A stretch of 64,000 nucleotides of DNA, taken from assembly GCF_018861045.1 (NCBI RefSeq), contig NZ_JAHKQJ010000007.1:372001-436000 (forward strand). Reading direction: 5' to 3'. How positions within the stretch are numbered: the stretch's first letter is position 1; the number at the start of each line of letters is the position of its first letter. The position numbers and the translations under genes were made by a program. This DNA is from Octadecabacter sp. B2R22. Lineage in GTDB: Bacteria > Pseudomonadota > Alphaproteobacteria > Rhodobacterales > Rhodobacteraceae. Under the pieces are notes generated by a model, which was given only the letters and a program-made list of their open reading frames with translations, ran no database searches and was not told the DNA's origin. Below, piece after piece: positions 27,991 through 36,861 of the stretch.

Positions 27991-29049
27991 TCAGTCGGTC
28001 TCGATCTGTTGTTTGTTGTAGCGGACCGACGAAAACAAAGAGACGCCAATCAAAGCGACCCCGATAGAACCTGTTATGGCTTCGGGGACGTGACACAGCG
28101 CCTGTAAGAACATGATGATGGAAAGCGCAAAGATCGAATAAAACGCGCCATGTTCGAGGTAGAGAAATTCTTTCAACGTGCCTTTTTCGACCAACATGAT
28201 TGTCATGGAGCGCACATACATCGCACCGATCCCAAGGCCGATGGCGATCAGCAGGATGTTGGTCGTCAGGGCAAAGGCACCGATCACCCCATCAAACGAG
28301 AAACTGGCATCGAGCACTTCGAGGTACATAAACGCCCCGAACCCACCCGCGGCGCCAACCTTTGTGGCGTCTTTGGCAACACCATCAAGCGCTTTGCCGA
28401 GGCCTTCAACCATCGTGAAGATGATAATGCCCATGATGCCTGACAGTAAGAAACCGGTCTGTTTCGCTGCGGGCAGGGCGAGCGAAACCCCAGCCACAAT
28501 CGCCAGCACAAAAGCGATTTCCAATCCACGCACAGACCCACACTGGCGCAGGCGTTTTTCCAGCGGCCCAACCCAGTCGATTTCTTTATCCGGATCAAGG
28601 AAAAAGCTGAGAGCGACCATCATCAGGAACGTGCCGCCAAAGGCCACAATCGAAGTATGCGCGCCCTCAATGATGCGGGCGTATTCGTCCGGCTGTGCAA
28701 TCGCCAGCTGCATCGCCTGTATCGGATTTATCTTGGCGAAGACGGCAACAATCGCCAGCGGAAAGATAATCCGCATACCGAAGACGGCAATCAGAATGCC
28801 CCATGTGAGGAAACGCTGACGCCAGATGGGCGTCATGTCTTCCAGTTTGTTGGCGTTGACGATTGCGTTGTCAAAAGACAGCGCAATTTCAAGTGCAGCC
28901 AACACCAGCCCGATCATCAAAAAGGACAGCACCGCGCCGAATGTTCCGTGCGTTGCGTAACCCAACCACGCCGACAATCCCAAGCCGACAACAGTTACGA
29001 TCAAGGGCCACTTAAGGTAGTGCAGGGCGGGTTTGGTAACTGTCGACAT
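27991..29049 (-). CDS. DUF475/TerC-like integral membrane protein
   Basis: A 352-residue multi-pass protein of the DUF475 family, distantly related to TerC. Two internally repeated motifs are seen: ALEIALSFDNAIVNANKLEDM near residue 50 and YLEVLDASFSFDGVIGAFAL near residue 240; paired acidic FDN/FDG motifs are typical of TerC-type metal or ion transporters. About nine hydrophobic segments. It sits 45 bases after dctM and 24 before the Gfo/Idh gene, inside a sugar-acid operon where it has no obvious catabolic job. Confidence 0.85.
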   Translation of the reverse strand: MSTVTKPALHYLKWPLIVTVVGLGLSAWLGYATHGTFGAVLSFLMIGLVLAALEIALSFDNAIVNANKLEDMTPIWRQRFLTWGILIAVFGMRIIFPLAIVAVFAKINPIQAMQLAIAQPDEYARIIEGAHTSIVAFGGTFLMMVALSFFLDPDKEIDWVGPLEKRLRQCGSVRGLEIAFVLAIVAGVSLALPAAKQTGFLLSGIMGIIIFTMVEGLGKALDGVAKDATKVGAAGGFGAFMYLEVLDASFSFDGVIGAFALTTNILLIAIGLGIGAMYVRSMTIMLVEKGTLKEFLYLEHGAFYSIFALSIIMFLQALCHVPEAITGSIGVALIGVSLFSSVRYNKQQIETD

Positions 29050-29094
29050 GTTCGTCCTAGCAAATGAAAGAGGCAGCCCGCAGGCGAAACCGTT

Positions 29095-30408
29095 CTATGA
29101 GAAGAACGATTTCACCCAAGCCGTAAAGACTGGCAGGTTTTCAGGCAGCCACAAGGACACTGCAGGGACGTAAGTGACCAAGATCAACGCGCCCAGCATT
29201 GCCAGATAGAATGGCCAGATGGATTTCAACGCTTGTTCGATCTTGATCTTGCCCACGGCACAGCCCACGAACAAACAGGTCCCGACAGGTGGCGTACACA
29301 GGCCCAGACCAAGGTTCATCAGCATCATGATGCCGAACTGCGTTGGATCCATGCCAAGGCCTTTGGCGATCGGCAGGAAGATCGGCGTACAGATCAGGAT
29401 CAGCGCGGCCATGTCCATGATCATACCAAGGATCAGCAGGATAACGTTGATCATAAGCAAGATGATGATCGGATTGTCCGAGATCAGAACCAATGCGTTG
29501 CTCAGACGTTCAGGCACTTGGTAAAGCGCAAGAAGGTAAGCAAACGAGCTGGCAAAGGCGATCAGGATCATCACCATCGATGTCGTGCGAACAGTGCCCG
29601 TCAGGGCCGTGATGAACGATTTAAACGTCAGCGTGCGGTAATAGAACGTCGTCAGCAGGATCGCGTAGATCGCACCAAAGGCACCGGATTCTGTCACTGT
29701 AAAGATACCGGACAGTGTCCCGCCAACGATGATCACAGCCGTAAAGAAACCTGGGATTGCGTCTGCAGCAGAGCGACCAACTTCGCGCCAACCGGGGAAG
29801 GGCTCAGCTGGGTAGCCGTGTTTGATCGACAGGATATAGGCCGCAATCGCGAGGCTGAAGCACATCAACATGCCTGGAACAACGCCAGCAAGGAACAGGC
29901 CAGACACGGAAATGCCGCCACCAGCTGCAACCGCAAAGATGATCATGTTGTGGCTCGGCGGAATAACGATCCCCGCGATAGAGGACGTCACAGTCACGTT
30001 CACCGCAAAATCTGGGCGGTAACCGCGTTCTTTCATAACAGGCACAAGGATCGATCCCAGCGCCGAGATGTCCGCAACAGCGGACCCAGAAATACCGCCA
30101 AACAGCATGGATGAGAAGATGTTCACCATCGCGAGACCACCCTTAAGGTGACCGACAAGCGCGGAGGCGAGTTTTACGAGCCGCACGGCGATACCGCCGT
30201 GCAGCATGATCTCACCAGCCAATACGAAGAATGGAATGGCGAGAAGGGAGAAAACAGAAACACCAGCTGTCGCACGCTGGAAGGTGATTAGCATCGGGAA
30301 GCCTTCGTACCAGAACGAAGACGCCGCAGCGATCCCCATGGCAAAAGCAACCGGCATGCCGATGACAACACCGACACCAAAAACGAGCATTAAGATTAGC
30401 AGACCCAT
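29095..30408 (-). CDS. dctM: TRAP transporter large permease DctM
   Basis: A 437-residue large (12-TM) TRAP permease subunit. Family features include the GMPVAFAMGIAAASSFW opening, AMVNIFSSMLFGGISGSAVADISALGSILVPVM, VIPPSHNMIIFAVAAGG and the C-terminal GLCTPPVGTCLFVGCAVGKI. It imports a sugar acid by sodium symport together with DctQ and DctP. It follows dctQ by one base. In this setting the substrate is probably a hexuronate such as glucuronate or an unsaturated uronate. Confidence 0.95.
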   Translation of the reverse strand: MGLLILMLVFGVGVVIGMPVAFAMGIAAASSFWYEGFPMLITFQRATAGVSVFSLLAIPFFVLAGEIMLHGGIAVRLVKLASALVGHLKGGLAMVNIFSSMLFGGISGSAVADISALGSILVPVMKERGYRPDFAVNVTVTSSIAGIVIPPSHNMIIFAVAAGGGISVSGLFLAGVVPGMLMCFSLAIAAYILSIKHGYPAEPFPGWREVGRSAADAIPGFFTAVIIVGGTLSGIFTVTESGAFGAIYAILLTTFYYRTLTFKSFITALTGTVRTTSMVMILIAFASSFAYLLALYQVPERLSNALVLISDNPIIILLMINVILLILGMIMDMAALILICTPIFLPIAKGLGMDPTQFGIMMLMNLGLGLCTPPVGTCLFVGCAVGKIKIEQALKSIWPFYLAMLGALILVTYVPAVSLWLPENLPVFTAWVKSFFS

Positions 30409-30409
30409 A

Positions 30410-30940
30410 TCAGGACTCCTGAGTTTGGGGCAGCGGGTGCCACTGTGAGAAAGTTAGCAGGCGGATGATCCCACGCGACCCCGCGTGCAGAACAATCAAC
30501 GCACCACAAAGTGTGATCGCCAAAGTCCGGAAACTTTCAGGGACGTTCAGCATTGGAATGAAAGAATCCCAACCAAACCTCATCAACTCTGTGCCCGCCA
30601 GGAACATTACTGTTCCAAAGGCCGCAAGGATGAAGTCGATGAAAACAATAAGAACTTTTTGTACGCCTTCTGGGGCCATGTCACGAAACAGAGATACGCC
30701 AAGGTGCGTATCGTCGCGTACACCAGCGGCCGCGCCGAGAAAGGCAATGTAGCAGATCAACATCAACGCCAATTGTTCAACCCACGTTGGCGTAACGTTG
30801 AGAACATAGCGGCCAAAGACCAACCACCCGAAGGTGACAATCAAAATTGCAAGGGCAAGCGACGCTGTAAAGATACTGGCCCATTGAACCGCCCCCAACA
30901 CGGTCTCGCACTTGTCAATTATGGATTTACGACCACTCAT
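30410..30940 (-). CDS. dctQ: TRAP transporter small permease DctQ
   Basis: A 176-residue small TRAP permease with four hydrophobic segments, FTASLALAILIVTFGWLVFGRY, EQLALMLICYIAFLGAAAGV, VLIVFIDFILAAFGTVMFLAG and a C-terminal segment near ITLCGALIVLHAG. VRDDTHLGVSLFRDM in the loop is characteristic of DctQ. It follows dctP after 86 bases containing a hairpin and is nearly fused to dctM. Confidence 0.92.
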   Translation of the reverse strand: MSGRKSIIDKCETVLGAVQWASIFTASLALAILIVTFGWLVFGRYVLNVTPTWVEQLALMLICYIAFLGAAAGVRDDTHLGVSLFRDMAPEGVQKVLIVFIDFILAAFGTVMFLAGTELMRFGWDSFIPMLNVPESFRTLAITLCGALIVLHAGSRGIIRLLTFSQWHPLPQTQES

Positions 30941-30977
30941 CTTTGCCCCTCACGTTTTTTGGTAGATAGATTGCAAA

Positions 30978-31008
30978 ACGGCCCATGCCATATTGAGGCA
31001 CGGGCCGT
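30978..31008 (-). terminator. Intercistronic hairpin between dctP and dctQ
   Basis: ACGGCCCATGCC (30978-30989) and GGCACGGGCCGT (30997-31008) form a 12-base stem with one mismatch. Read in the gene direction (minus) the hairpin is followed by TTTTGC. It probably acts as a partial terminator or 3' stabiliser that raises DctP over the membrane subunits. Confidence 0.6.
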
Positions 31009-31026
31009 CTGCTAAAGCAACTTAGC

Positions 31027-32010
31027 TTAGCCGCCGTTGCGGATCAGGTTAACCAGATCAGCAAGGTCAGGGTTCGCTTCGAGGAAGCCTTCGTAAACTG
31101 GCGCCATAGCGTCCTGGAATGGACCCTTGTCAGCGATTGTGTTCACGACTGTGCCGCCAGCTTCTACGATTTCCATAGATGCCGCTTCACGTGCCTGCCA
31201 CAGTTCGCGCTGCAAGACAGCGGAGTTGTGACCAGCTTCACGAAGGATTGCCTGGTGCTCTTCGGACAGACCATCGAATGTGATCTTGGACATGCAGAGA
31301 CACTCAGGAATGATCAGGTGCTCTGTCAAAGAGTAGAAAGAAGCAACTTCGTAGTGGCTTGTGGATTCGTAGGATGGTGGGTTGTTTTCCGCACCGTCTA
31401 CAACGCCAGTCTGGATAGACTGGTAAACTTCCGCAAACGCCATTGGTGTCGCGTTACCGTCCATGGATTCAACCATCTGAACGAACAGATCGTTGGACAT
31501 CACGCGGATTTTCAGGCCTTCAACATCAGCAGGTGTGTTGATCGGACGTACGGAGTTGTAGAAAGAACGAGCACCAGCATCGTACCAACCGAGTGGCTCA
31601 ACACCACGTGCACGCATGCCTTCAGAAATCGCTTCACCAACTTCACCGTCCATCATTTCGTACATCGCAGGGATGGATGGGAAGATGAATGGCAAGGAAA
31701 CAACGTTGGCTTCAGGAACGGATGTCCCGAATGGGCCGAGGCTGAATTCACCAAAGTCCAGAACGCCGAGGCGCAGCTGTTCGATCGCGTCAGGCTGGCT
31801 GCCCAGAACGCCGTTGTGGAATGTTTTCAGTGTAAGGTCGCCACCTGTGCGCTCTGCTACTTCTTCAGCAAAGGCTTCCATTGCGATGGAAACAGGGTAG
31901 TCTTCTACGTGGATGTTCCAGCCGCGAAGTTCTTCAGCGGAAACAGTTGTCGCAGCCAGTGCGAGGCAGCTGCCAGCAACGGCACTGCTAAGTGTAAATG
32001 TTTTAGTCAT
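31027..32010 (-). CDS. dctP: TRAP transporter substrate-binding protein DctP
   Basis: A 327-residue periplasmic DctP-family binding protein. The first 25 residues form a signal peptide (TFTLSSAVAGSCLALAATTV, cleavage after VSA). Mature-protein landmarks are LTLKTFHNGVLGSQPDAIEQL, SLPFIFPSIPAMYEMM, NTPADVEGLKIRVMSNDLF with the Arg that binds the substrate carboxylate, and EVYQSIQTGVVDGAENNPPSY. It heads the TRAP operon; a CATGTATACTAG operator-like site lies 64-75 bases upstream. Uronate specificity is inferred from neighbouring genes. Confidence 0.93.
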   Translation of the reverse strand: MTKTFTLSSAVAGSCLALAATTVSAEELRGWNIHVEDYPVSIAMEAFAEEVAERTGGDLTLKTFHNGVLGSQPDAIEQLRLGVLDFGEFSLGPFGTSVPEANVVSLPFIFPSIPAMYEMMDGEVGEAISEGMRARGVEPLGWYDAGARSFYNSVRPINTPADVEGLKIRVMSNDLFVQMVESMDGNATPMAFAEVYQSIQTGVVDGAENNPPSYESTSHYEVASFYSLTEHLIIPECLCMSKITFDGLSEEHQAILREAGHNSAVLQRELWQAREAASMEIVEAGGTVVNTIADKGPFQDAMAPVYEGFLEANPDLADLVNLIRNGG

Positions 32011-32073
32011 GTGATCCTCCCAGATACATTTTATGTTTTGCCCCCGCGCGATTCCCTATCGAGCGGGTGGAAA

Positions 32074-32090
32074 CATGTATACTAGTATTG
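32074..32090. promoter_or_regulatory. Candidate GntR operator upstream of dctP
   Basis: CATGTATACTAG (32074-32085) matches CTGGTATACCAG at 9 of 12 positions and contains the GTATAC core expected for FadR/UxuR-type GntR proteins. It overlaps ATACTAGTATTG (32079-32090), which recurs identically at 46990-47001 before algS. Located 64 bases upstream of the dctP start. Confidence 0.5.
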
Positions 32091-32207
32091 GGAAGATGAC
32101 GCCAAGTCAAACATTGCCAGTAAATTTTTCGGGGAGAAGGGCAAAAAAAGGGAAGGGTGTGCAGAGCGAAATTGTAAAAACGCCGCTCAGCACTATGTTC
32201 TTGCGTC

Positions 32208-32726
32208 TTAAGCTGTACCACGCGGAGGGCGGTCGTTTTCGATCGTAAAGATCATACCATCCAGCAATTCAACAAGGTCGGGGCGTGCAGATGGGCCATT
32301 GGAGATCGAGATCAGCAAGATGCTACCGTCAGGGCGCAGCACGAATACACCCGGTTCAGCGAACCGGCGATCTGTTTCAGTCGGGGAAAGCGGATCGGAC
32401 ACGTAAACGCCCAAAACACCCATTTGTTCTTCTGTTAGGCCATACCCTAAGTCGAATTCCCAACCGAATTCGGCAACATCTGCCTGTGCTTTGGCTTCGG
32501 TATCTGCAGACACGACAGCCACATCAAACCCGGCATCTGCCCAGTCGCCGCGCATGTCATTGAGAATTTTCAGGTACTTCTTACAGCGACCGCAATGTTT
32601 GCCACGATACACGATAAAAAGCGTCCACTTGTCGTTCTTGCCGCCGACCGACAGTTCACCGCCGCCCAATTTGGGGAACGACATTGGTGCCAGAATACTG
32701 CCGGCTACTGGTTTGGGTGTTGGCAT
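32208..32726 (-). CDS. Peroxiredoxin-like AhpC/TSA family protein
   Basis: A 172-residue thioredoxin-fold protein. The active-site region is FIVYRGKHCGRCKKYLKIL with Cys45 and Cys48 in a CxxC arrangement, which is not the usual peroxiredoxin PxxxTxxC context and points to a thioredoxin-like or atypical peroxiredoxin activity. AVVSADTEAKAQADV and PGVFVLRPDGSILLISISNG complete the fold. Start at 32726 with AAAGGAC upstream. It is divergent from uxaC and ends 197 bases before dctP; it may be transcribed separately. Confidence 0.8.
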   Translation of the reverse strand: MPTPKPVAGSILAPMSFPKLGGGELSVGGKNDKWTLFIVYRGKHCGRCKKYLKILNDMRGDWADAGFDVAVVSADTEAKAQADVAEFGWEFDLGYGLTEEQMGVLGVYVSDPLSPTETDRRFAEPGVFVLRPDGSILLISISNGPSARPDLVELLDGMIFTIENDRPPRGTA

Positions 32727-32788
32727 CTGAATGTCCTTTGTAAATGTTGTGTTCAGGTTCGCATCTTGGGTGACAGCTAGCACCAAGG

Positions 32789-32806
32789 CAACTAGGATAC
32801 CAGTTG
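32789..32806. promoter_or_regulatory. Candidate GntR operator upstream of uxaC
   Basis: CAACTAGGATACCAGTTG is an imperfect palindrome (14 of 18 positions self-complementary) 18 bases before the uxaC ATG. It differs at only two of 18 positions from CAACTAGTATGCCAGTTG at 46962-46979 upstream of algS. Core CTAGGATACCAG matches CTGGTATACCAG at 10 of 12. Confidence 0.6.
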
Positions 32807-32824
32807 AGCTAAGCGGGGGAAGCT

Positions 32825-34231
32825 ATGACATTGTTGAATGAGGACCGTCTGTTTCCGGTGGAACCAGCTGTTCGTGAAATCGCGCGTACTTTGTATAATG
32901 ACGTGAAAAACTTGCCGATTATCAGCCCACATGGCCACACGGATCCGCGCTGGTTTGCGCAAAATGAACCCTTCTCTGATCCCGCTCAACTCTTTGTGAC
33001 GCCGGACCATTATGTTTTCAGGATGCTGCATTCTCAGGGAATCCCGCTTGAGGCGATGGGCGTACCGCGCGTTGACGGGGGTGCTATCGAAACCGACCCG
33101 CGCAAGATTTGGCAGCTGTTTGCACAGAATTATCATCTGTTCCGTGGAACGCCTTCCCGGATTTGGGTCGATCACGCGTTGCAGACTGTTTTTGGTGTCA
33201 CGCAGCGTCTGTCCGCCACGACCGCTGATTCTATTTATGACCAGATCGCAGACTGCCTGACACAGGACGCGTTCCGTCCTCGTGCATTGTTTGAGCGGTT
33301 TAACATCGAAGCGATTTCTACCACCGAAAGCGCGATTGATGATTTGCGCTGGCACAAGATGATCGGCGAAAGCGGTTGGGCAGGGCTGGTCATAACGGCG
33401 TATCGCCCTGACGCGGTCGTTGATCCCGAATTTGAAGGCTTTGCCGAAAACATCGAAACCCTCGGAGCGATGACGGGCGAAGATACGTCAACTTGGGCAG
33501 GGTACCTTGCCGCGCACCGCGCCCGCCGTGCCGTGTTCAAATCCTATGGGGCGACGTCATCGGACCACGGGCACCCAAGTGCGCGCACCGAAGATTTGCC
33601 AGCAGATGTTGCCGCCGCTCTATATGACAAGGCCCGCGCGGGAACCTGCACCGCGGATGAGGCCGATGCCTTTCGCGGACATATGCTAACGGAAATGGCG
33701 CGGATGTCTTTGGACGACGGGCTGGTTCTGCAAATCCACCCCGGATCGTATCGAAACCATTCTGGTGGGATATTCGCGCAGTTCGGGCGCGACAAAGGTT
33801 ACGACATCCCGATGCGAACCGATTACGTGCATGCTTTGGCGCCGCTGCTGAATGCCGTTGGCCAAGAGCCCGATTTGACCATCATCGTGTTCACGCTAGA
33901 TGAAACGTCGATCCCGCGTGAATTGGCGCCGCTTGCAGGCGTGTATCCGGCGTTGAAACTGGGGCCGCCGTGGTGGTTTCATGACAGCGCCGAAGGCATG
34001 CGCCGGTTCCGTGAAACGGCGACCGAAACGGCGGGGTTTTATAACACCGTCGGGTTTAACGATGACACCCGCGCATTTTGTTCGATCCCCGCCCGCCACG
34101 ATGTGGCTCGCCGTGTGGATTGTGCGTTTCTCGCGACGCTTGTTGCAACGGGTCGACTTGACCTTGATGAAGCACCAGACGTTGCCCATGATCTTGCCTA
34201 CGGGCTTGCCAAGAAGGCCTATAAACTATGA
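32825..34231 (+). CDS. uxaC: UxaC, glucuronate/galacturonate isomerase
   Basis: A 468-residue uronate isomerase converting D-glucuronate to D-fructuronate (or galacturonate to tagaturonate). The metal-binding N-terminal motif ISPHGHTDPRWFAQN is at about residues 36-50; VLQIHPGSYRNHS and KLGPPWWFHDSAEGMRRF are further signature segments. GGGGGA precedes the ATG. It starts a two-gene plus-strand unit with uxuB, overlapping it by four bases. Confidence 0.95.
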   Translation: MTLLNEDRLFPVEPAVREIARTLYNDVKNLPIISPHGHTDPRWFAQNEPFSDPAQLFVTPDHYVFRMLHSQGIPLEAMGVPRVDGGAIETDPRKIWQLFAQNYHLFRGTPSRIWVDHALQTVFGVTQRLSATTADSIYDQIADCLTQDAFRPRALFERFNIEAISTTESAIDDLRWHKMIGESGWAGLVITAYRPDAVVDPEFEGFAENIETLGAMTGEDTSTWAGYLAAHRARRAVFKSYGATSSDHGHPSARTEDLPADVAAALYDKARAGTCTADEADAFRGHMLTEMARMSLDDGLVLQIHPGSYRNHSGGIFAQFGRDKGYDIPMRTDYVHALAPLLNAVGQEPDLTIIVFTLDETSIPRELAPLAGVYPALKLGPPWWFHDSAEGMRRFRETATETAGFYNTVGFNDDTRAFCSIPARHDVARRVDCAFLATLVATGRLDLDEAPDVAHDLAYGLAKKAYKL

Positions 34232-35655
34232 CTGCACCTCGCTTGAAACGACCAGACACCCCACGCCCCGCAACAGGGATCGTACACCTTGGCTTGGGTG
34301 CATTCTTTCGCGCATTTGGCTGTTCTTATGTGATGGACGCGATGGCCGCAGGCGGTGGCGATTGGGGTATTGTGGGTGTGTCGTTGCGCAGCCCTGACAC
34401 ACGCGACGCACTGCGCGATCAGGACTGGGCGTATCGCGCCGTGTCCCTTGGCGCAGATGGTGAAAGCAGCCGCATCATTGATGTTCTGAATGACGTCCTT
34501 GTGGCTCCAGAAAACCCGCAAGCGGTTCTGGACGCGATGGTCAACGAAGCCGTGCAGATCGTGTCGTTGACCGTGACAGAAAAGGGCTACTGCCATCATC
34601 CGGCGAGCGGAAAGTTGAACCACGATCATCCTGATATTGTTCATGATCTGGCCCATGATCTTCCGCGTTCGACCATTGGTTATTTGGTGCGCGCCCTTAA
34701 GGCCCGTCGCGCCGAGGGCATGCGTCCGTTTACAGTTCTGACCTGCGATAACCTACCGCAAAATGGCCAACTCCTGCGCGGGCTGGTCCTAGAGTTTGCA
34801 GAACTTTTGGACCCCGATTTAGCGCGTTGGATCGCGACCGAAGGCCGTTTTCCAAGCACAATGGTCGACCGCATCACCCCCGCAACAACAGACGCCGATA
34901 TCGCGCGCCTGTCTGATGCGGCAGGAACCTATGATGCGGCCCCCGTACTGCATGAGCCATTTTCGCAATGGGTCGTAGAAGATGATTTCGTTGACGATGC
35001 GCGGCCCGACTTTGGCGCAGCAGGGGCGCAACTTGTACGCGACGTGGAACCCTTCGAGGACATGAAACTGCGGATGCTGAACGGCACCCATTCGGCGCTG
35101 GCCTACACAGGGTATCTTGCGGGTCATGAAACGATCTCAGACACCGTTTCGGATCCCGTTTTTGCGGCCTATGTTCGTGCCCTCTGGGGAGAGATCATGC
35201 CCAATGTTTCTGCCCCTGATGGGGTGGATTTGGCTGGGTATGCGGATGCGTTGTTTGATCGGTATGCCAATCAGAATATCCGCCATAAGACGTGGCAAAT
35301 TGCGATGGATGGCAGTCAGAAACTGCCGCAACGGATGTTTGGAACCTTGCGCGAGACCTATCAGGGGGGGGGCAGCGCGCCGATGCTGAGTTTGGCTATC
35401 GCGGCATGGATCAAATATGTAGGCGGAGTGGATGAAGCAGGCGCGCCGATCGATGTGCGTGACCCGTTGGCCGAGAAACTGCGCGAAGTGCTCGATGCGG
35501 CCCAATCGCCAGCCGACAAAACCGCTGCCGTGCTAGCGATCCGTGAAATAGTGCCAGCTGATTTGGCACCGCGCCTTGGCGATCCTGTTATGGCTGCCGC
35601 GCAGGACATTTGGGCGCTTGGCACTCGCGCGGCGATCGAAAAGGCCTTGGGTTAA
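34228..35655 (+). CDS. uxuB: UxuB-type fructuronate reductase / mannitol dehydrogenase family
   Basis: A 475-residue polyol/aldonate dehydrogenase that reduces fructuronate to mannonate. The N-terminal nucleotide-binding segment IVHLGLGAFFRAFGCSYVMD, VSLTVTEKGYCHHP, FTVLTCDNLPQNG, and the catalytic KLRMLNGTHSALAYTG motif are all present. It is coupled to uxaC by a four-base overlap, so isomerisation and reduction are co-expressed. Its stop codon lies in a 20-base palindrome shared with the convergent uxuA stop. Confidence 0.93.
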   Translation: MTAPRLKRPDTPRPATGIVHLGLGAFFRAFGCSYVMDAMAAGGGDWGIVGVSLRSPDTRDALRDQDWAYRAVSLGADGESSRIIDVLNDVLVAPENPQAVLDAMVNEAVQIVSLTVTEKGYCHHPASGKLNHDHPDIVHDLAHDLPRSTIGYLVRALKARRAEGMRPFTVLTCDNLPQNGQLLRGLVLEFAELLDPDLARWIATEGRFPSTMVDRITPATTDADIARLSDAAGTYDAAPVLHEPFSQWVVEDDFVDDARPDFGAAGAQLVRDVEPFEDMKLRMLNGTHSALAYTGYLAGHETISDTVSDPVFAAYVRALWGEIMPNVSAPDGVDLAGYADALFDRYANQNIRHKTWQIAMDGSQKLPQRMFGTLRETYQGGGSAPMLSLAIAAWIKYVGGVDEAGAPIDVRDPLAEKLREVLDAAQSPADKTAAVLAIREIVPADLAPRLGDPVMAAAQDIWALGTRAAIEKALG

Positions 35656-35663
35656 CCCAAGGC
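35644..35663. terminator. 20-bp perfect palindrome joining the uxuB and uxuA stop codons
   Basis: GCCTTGGGTTAACCCAAGGC is self-complementary over its full 20 bases. Its central TTAA provides the TAA stops of both convergent genes, and both proteins end in Leu-Gly encoded by the arms. It could fold as an uninterrupted cruciform or a tight RNA hairpin and may act as a bidirectional transcription barrier, although no T-runs follow. Confidence 0.5.
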
Positions 35664-36800
35664 TGCGATCACACCGCGCATTTCCGCCAAGCCACGCAGA
35701 CGTCCGATAATCGGATATCCTGGCTGGGTTTCGATCTGATCGTCCATCAAAAGGTCATGGCCATGGTCAGGCCGGAATGGGATCGTCACGCCGCGTTTGG
35801 CTTGCGCGTTAAGAAGTTCACGAACCAGTGCGACCATATCGGTATCCCCGCCAAGGTGGGCGGCTTCCTCAAAGGACCCGTCAGGGTCTTTGGCGACGTT
35901 GCGCAGATGCGCGAAATGAATGCGATCCCCAAAGCGGCGGGCAATGGCAGGCACATCGTTGATCGGGTTCGCCCCAAGCGAGCCTGAACACAGTGTCAGC
36001 CCGTTCTCAGGCGCATCAAACGCATCCATGATCCAAGCGATGTCATCGGCGTTGGACACAATGCGCGGCAGACCCAGAATGTCGCGGGGGGGATCATCTG
36101 GGTGGACGCAGAAATTCATTCCCAGCTCTTGCGCCGTTGGTATAACTTCTTGCAGGAAGCGTTTGTAATTGCTTCTTAAATCGTCTCGGCTGATGCCGTC
36201 ATAAGTGGCCAACACTTCGCGCAATTGCGGAATGTCGTAGCGATCAAACGCACCCGGAAGCCCAGACATAATGGAACGCAGAAGGTCCGCGCGCATCGCT
36301 TCATCGCTGGCTTGAAACCAGACATCAGCGGCGGCGATGGTGTCCGTGCTATAATCATCACGCGCGGCATCGCGGCCCAGCATATGCAGTTCAAACGCGG
36401 CCATTTTCGGGGCTGAAAAGCGCAGACATGTGCCGCCACCGGAAACAGGGGATTTCAGGTCCGTCCGCGTCCAGTCGAGAACAGGCATGAAGTTGTAGCA
36501 GATCGTCTTGATGCCTTCCGCCGCGAGGTTGGCCATAGATTGGCGGTAGTTTGCAAAAAGCGGTTCAAGGTCACCTTCGCCTTTCTTGATCCGCTCGTGG
36601 ATTGGCAGGCTTTCGACAACATCCCATGTGAACCCAGCGGCTTTGATCTCCGCGTTGCGTTCAGCAATCAACGCCTGAGGCCAGACCTCTCCGTAAGCGA
36701 TTTCATGCAGTGACGTGACAATTCCTGCCGCGCCCGTCTGTGTGATTTGGGGCAGGGTGATCCCGTCAAACGGCCCGTACCAACGCCAAGTTTCTCTCAT
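35652..36800 (-). CDS. uxuA: UxuA, D-mannonate dehydratase
   Basis: A 382-residue UxuA-family dehydratase converting D-mannonate to 2-keto-3-deoxygluconate. The opening MRETWRWYGPFDGITLPQI is characteristic, followed by YNFMPVLDWTRTDL, NFCVHPDDPPRDILGLPRI (metal ligands) and the C-terminal PFRPDHGHDLLMDD. It is the last gene of the long alginate operon, 61 bases after kdgK, and converges on uxuB. Confidence 0.96.
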   Translation of the reverse strand: MRETWRWYGPFDGITLPQITQTGAAGIVTSLHEIAYGEVWPQALIAERNAEIKAAGFTWDVVESLPIHERIKKGEGDLEPLFANYRQSMANLAAEGIKTICYNFMPVLDWTRTDLKSPVSGGGTCLRFSAPKMAAFELHMLGRDAARDDYSTDTIAAADVWFQASDEAMRADLLRSIMSGLPGAFDRYDIPQLREVLATYDGISRDDLRSNYKRFLQEVIPTAQELGMNFCVHPDDPPRDILGLPRIVSNADDIAWIMDAFDAPENGLTLCSGSLGANPINDVPAIARRFGDRIHFAHLRNVAKDPDGSFEEAAHLGGDTDMVALVRELLNAQAKRGVTIPFRPDHGHDLLMDDQIETQPGYPIIGRLRGLAEMRGVIAALG

Positions 36801-36861
36801 GATGTTCTCGTGTCTTTCGGTTTTTAGCGTGCAGCCCAGATGCTAGGGCAGCATGGCCATA

